Below are positions 57,668-60,317 of a stretch of 60,317 nt of DNA, one piece after another (within the stretch, counting starts at the first letter, position 1; each line of letters begins with the position of its first letter). The position numbers and the translations under genes were made by a program. Location of the stretch: contig NZ_MWIO01000011.1 in the NCBI RefSeq assembly GCF_004799035.1, positions 1-60,317 on the forward strand, written 5' to 3'. This DNA comes from Rhodanobacter lindaniclasticus. Lineage in GTDB: Bacteria > Pseudomonadota > Gammaproteobacteria > Xanthomonadales > Rhodanobacteraceae. The notes below the pieces were generated by a model. That model saw only the letters and a list, made by a program, of their open reading frames with translations, made no database searches and was not told where the DNA came from.

Positions 57668-58218
57668 TGCCGGTGGCGATGCGTGCGGAGCCGCTGTCGC
57701 GCGGTCGCCGCTTCATGCTGTGGCGCGTGCTGGTGTGGTTGCTGCTGTTGTTGGCGGCGTTCGGTTGCGTGCAGTACCTCACCCACGCGCAACTGCTGTG
57801 GGGCCAGCGCCACGCCTACGCGCCGGACAGCACCGCCGTGCACACGCTGTATCGCCTGCTGGCCTGGGACCTTGCGTATTTGACAGCCGCATTCGTGCTG
57901 ATCGTGCTGTGCGCCGGCTGCATCCTGCGCCAGGCCTGGGCGCGCCCGGCCATGCGCGTGGCCGCCGCGGTGCTGGCGCTGTGGATGCTGGCCAGCGGCG
58001 GCGCGATGCTGGCGCAATGGCCGCAACTGCTGCAGGCCAGCCGCGACGCCCTGGGCCAGCTGCATGACCAGGCCGCCCTGCAGCAGGCCGTGCTGCACGC
58101 ACGCCGCAGCTATCTGCTCGCCCTCGTGCTGAAAGGCCTCGCCGTGCCGGTGCTGCTGTGGTTGAGCTGGCGCCTGGGCACGCCGGCGGTGCGCATGCAG
58201 TTTCATTCGCGGCGCTAG
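57667..58218 (+). CDS. Hypothetical inner-membrane protein coupled to the peroxiredoxin
   Basis: Product of 183 aa with four predicted membrane helices (~17-40, 68-90, 97-117, 150-170) and a periplasmic loop of charged and Gln residues. No family recognised and no Cys pair typical of DsbD-like reductases (a Cys near residue 34 and two near 84 and 87, within or beside membrane segments). The stop-start overlap with the peroxiredoxin gene is the only functional clue. Confidence 0.72.
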   Translation: MPVAMRAEPLSRGRRFMLWRVLVWLLLLLAAFGCVQYLTHAQLLWGQRHAYAPDSTAVHTLYRLLAWDLAYLTAAFVLIVLCAGCILRQAWARPAMRVAAAVLALWMLASGGAMLAQWPQLLQASRDALGQLHDQAALQQAVLHARRSYLLALVLKGLAVPVLLWLSWRLGTPAVRMQFHSRR

Positions 58219-58252
58219 ACTCGGCCAAGGTTTGGCATCAAGGGGACAAACG

Positions 58253-59122
58253 ATGAAGCGCGTTTCGCTGGGTTGGTGTTGTGTGCTCTTGTCCGGTATG
58301 GCCATGGCCGCCACGCCGGCTGGAGACCGTCCCCGGGTGGAGGCCAGCTTGCTGGTTACCGGTTGGGTGGAGATCGCACCTACGGGCAAGGTGGAGCAGT
58401 ACGAACTGGATCAGCCATCCAAGCTGCCGCCTGGTGTGGTCAAGCTCATTGATCAGTCGGTCTCCGGTTGGCAGTTTGAGCTTGCCGAAACGGGTGCAGC
58501 CCCGGTGGCGAAGGTCAGGGCAAACATGAGCCTGCGCATGGTCGCCAGCCAGCGGGCAAAGGACCGGTACCAGGTTCGTCTTGCCGCGGCCGAGTTTGAT
58601 ACGCCGGCGTCGCCGGGCGGTTCCAGCGGGGAAACCCTCACCATCAGGCGGCAGCCGCCGCCCGATTATCCGCAGCGCCTTGCCAGGGCACACGTAAGCG
58701 GTACGGTCTACCTGCTGCTTCAGGTGAATCGCCAAGGAAAGGTGGAGAAGGCTGCTGCCGAGCAGGTCGATCTGGCCACTTATGCCGACGACTACGATAT
58801 GAAATGGTGGCGCATCGAACTCGCCAATGCAGCCATTCGCGGCGTGCGGCAATGGACGTTCAATCTTCCGACCACTGGCCCGGATGCTGCCAAGTCTTCA
58901 TGGCTGGCGCAGGTGCCCATCCAGTTCGAGGTTCTTCCTGGTGGCTCCATGCAACCGTCGAGGGATTATGGCGAATGGCATGCCTATGTGCCGGGACCGC
59001 GCAGCGTTCCCGCGTGGGCCGAGTCAGCTGGCGGGGCGGGTGATCCCAGTGCGGTTCCGACGGGCAGCCTTGCCGAGGTCGGCCACGGGCTGCGATTGAC
59101 GACACCGCTGGCGGGACCGTGA
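58253..59122 (+). CDS. Secreted protein with TonB_C-like domains, paralogue 1
   Basis: Product of 289 aa with a cleavable signal peptide (ending AMAA). Two regions resemble the TonB C-terminal fold: residues ~30-75 (VTGWVEIAPTGKVEQYEL, then WQFEL) and ~130-200 (RRQPPPDYPQRLA, GTVYLLLQVNRQGKVEKA, RQWTFNLP). There is no membrane anchor or Pro-rich spacer, so it cannot work as a normal TonB. Ends in GPRSVPAWAE. A tandem paralogue follows. ATG at 58253 chosen for the signal peptide. Confidence 0.75.
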   Translation: MKRVSLGWCCVLLSGMAMAATPAGDRPRVEASLLVTGWVEIAPTGKVEQYELDQPSKLPPGVVKLIDQSVSGWQFELAETGAAPVAKVRANMSLRMVASQRAKDRYQVRLAAAEFDTPASPGGSSGETLTIRRQPPPDYPQRLARAHVSGTVYLLLQVNRQGKVEKAAAEQVDLATYADDYDMKWWRIELANAAIRGVRQWTFNLPTTGPDAAKSSWLAQVPIQFEVLPGGSMQPSRDYGEWHAYVPGPRSVPAWAESAGGAGDPSAVPTGSLAEVGHGLRLTTPLAGP

Positions 59123-59228
59123 ACTGGTGACGCATCGAGCACTGGCACGCTGATGCGAGGCCGTTGCGCTTGACACCTGGCTGACGTGACATCGGCAGGA
59201 CTCCATCCATGACAGGGAGACGCAACGC

Positions 59229-60083
59229 ATGAAGTACGGAATGCCGGGTTTGTTGTGCATGATGCTGGCGGGGGTTGCGCTGGCTGCAGGGCCGCGTGCC
59301 GCAAGCGAGCAGATGCAGGCGAGCATGCTGGTTCGCGGTTCGATCACGGTGGCGGCGGACGGCAGCGTGAAGAGCTATCTCGTGGACCACCCGGAACAGC
59401 TGCCGCGAGAAGTCGTGAACCTGATCGCCCGCAACGTGCCCAAGTGGCGGTTCGAGCCGGTCGCTCGCGCTGGCCAGCCGGTGATTGCCCAGGCGGCGAT
59501 GGATCTGCGTGTGGTGGCGAAGCCGCTGGGCAACGACGAGTTTGCCCTGAGCGTTGCCGGCACCAATTTCGGTCGGCCGTCGTCCCACGCTGCCGCCGAC
59601 AGCCCGCCGATCAGCTACAAGCGGCGGCCCCCTCCCGCCTACCCGGCACTGGCCGCCAATGCGCGGGCCTGGGGTACGGTTTACCTGTTGCTGGCGATCG
59701 ATCACGTGGGGCGGGTGCAGCATGTCGACGCCGAACAGGTCAATCTGGGCGTCGTCGGCGGCGACCGCGAGATGGGTCGCTGGCGCCATGCGCTCGCCCA
59801 GGCCGCGGTGAGCGCAGCGCGCGACTGGACATTCAACGTGCCGGCTCCGGCGAGTGGCGCCACGTCGCCCCATTGGCTGGTTCGGGTCCCGGTGGCGTTC
59901 ACTTTCGCGTCGGGAGCGGAGCCGCGGTATGGCGTGTGGCATCGCTATCTCCCAGGGCCGCGCGTCATGCCGGCGTGGGCCGGCAAGCTCGACAGCGGGG
60001 ACAGCGCCGACGCGGTGGGCGCCGGGAGTATTTCCGCGGTGGGCGAAGGACTGCGCCGAGCCAAGCCGTTTGAAGGCGCCTGA
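59229..60083 (+). CDS. Secreted protein with TonB_C-like domains, paralogue 2
   Basis: Product of 284 aa, clearly a tandem duplicate of the upstream protein: same signal peptide position, matching LVRGSITVAADGSVKSYLV and WRFEPV segments, RRPPPAYPALAANA, GTVYLLLAIDHVGRVQHV, RDWTFNVP and the closing GPRVMPAWAG. GGGAG lies nine bases before ATG 59229. No TM anchor. The 106-base gap to paralogue 1 has no terminator, so co-transcription is likely. Downstream 60084-60317 shows no gene. Confidence 0.77.
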   Translation: MKYGMPGLLCMMLAGVALAAGPRAASEQMQASMLVRGSITVAADGSVKSYLVDHPEQLPREVVNLIARNVPKWRFEPVARAGQPVIAQAAMDLRVVAKPLGNDEFALSVAGTNFGRPSSHAAADSPPISYKRRPPPAYPALAANARAWGTVYLLLAIDHVGRVQHVDAEQVNLGVVGGDREMGRWRHALAQAAVSAARDWTFNVPAPASGATSPHWLVRVPVAFTFASGAEPRYGVWHRYLPGPRVMPAWAGKLDSGDSADAVGAGSISAVGEGLRRAKPFEGA

Positions 60084-60317
60084 GCGGCACGGCATTTCCT
60101 TAGGAGACTTCCCGTCAACCCCGGGCGCATGATGCTTTTGCCCTGAGCTTTCGGGCGACTGCTGGTGATCGGTTTGTCCTGCGTGCTGCGTGGTCAGTTT
60201 GATGCGGCGTCGAACGTTGCCAGACTGCATTTCCTTAGACGGTCTTGTTGAGTCGATGGTGCCGACTCGGACCAGGGTATAAACCGCGCCAGTAGACCTC
60301 ATTCGCTCAGCGTCGTC

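Noticed and set aside
60084..60317. A gene start at the right edge
   Set aside because: Only a repeated CATTTCCTTAG word (near 60091 and 60229) is visible; no ribosome site followed by a coding frame with recognisable content.

Overview
The window is GC-rich chromosomal DNA from a gammaproteobacterium of the Xanthomonadales (Lysobacterales), most likely the Rhodanobacteraceae (Rhodanobacter/Dyella/Luteibacter-like). This placement is an inference. It rests on a XanB2-type chorismatase beside aryl-polyene (xanthomonadin-type) genes, DUF3247 and DUF6491 proteins, the neighbourhoods DUF6776-bactofilin-erpA and glyQS beside an orphan GspE/PulE ATPase, and uniform high-GC codon use. No rRNA, CRISPR array, phage or intact insertion sequence is visible. 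No gene-free gap exceeds 300 bases; the longest are 30831-31120, 21691-21945, 16186-16383, 53009-53242 and 60084-60317, and each is described with its neighbours or shows nothing recognisable.

Layout. 1-4057: 5'-truncated sppA, a small lipoprotein, an SDR oxidoreductase and a GAF-GGDEF diguanylate cyclase. 4275-12019: a compact aryl-polyene/xanthomonadin-type locus. xanB2 is divergent from a minus-strand operon of ACP, COG4648 membrane protein, small dehydratase, acyltransferase, LolA-like protein, RND/MMPL exporter, hotdog dehydratase and FabG-type ketoreductase. The exporter and hotdog genes are joined in one reading frame through a 164-bp, almost fully palindromic MITE-like element, and no ketosynthase or AMP-ligase is present in the window. 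12100-14202: glmU and a DUF3016 secreted protein. 14222-21690: the complete ATP synthase operon atpIBEFHAGDC on the minus strand, with unusually wide, hairpin-rich intercistronic gaps. 21886-24608: phasin, queD, tRNA-Met(CAU), rppH, bfd and bfr.

24723-38214: DUF6776-bactofilin-erpA-nudC, a Pro-rich unknown, ampE, an MFS-PlsC fusion, an HTH regulator, glyQS, an orphan GspE-like ATPase, a class I amidotransferase and a rhomboid protease. 38382-50941: DegV protein, GDSL hydrolase, AlaA-like aminotransferase, rsgA, a TPR-sulfotransferase, a QEGLA-motif putative metallopeptidase, maeB and aceE. 50952-60083: an MFS transporter, a YqjD-like protein, ctlX, DUF3247, two lipoproteins, a universal stress protein, a secreted unknown, a periplasmic Bcp-type peroxiredoxin with a coupled membrane protein, and two tandem secreted TonB_C-like paralogues.

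How it fits together. Most genes are housekeeping: energy (atp, aceE, maeB), envelope precursors (glmU), translation (glyQS, rsgA, tRNA-Met), Fe-S and iron handling (erpA, bfd, bfr) and RNA/NAD-cap turnover (rppH, nudC). The most unusual signals are the palindromic element that fuses two pigment genes at a place where related clusters carry a ketosynthase, and a family of tetraloop hairpins with changing stems but a nearly constant loop inside the atp operon.
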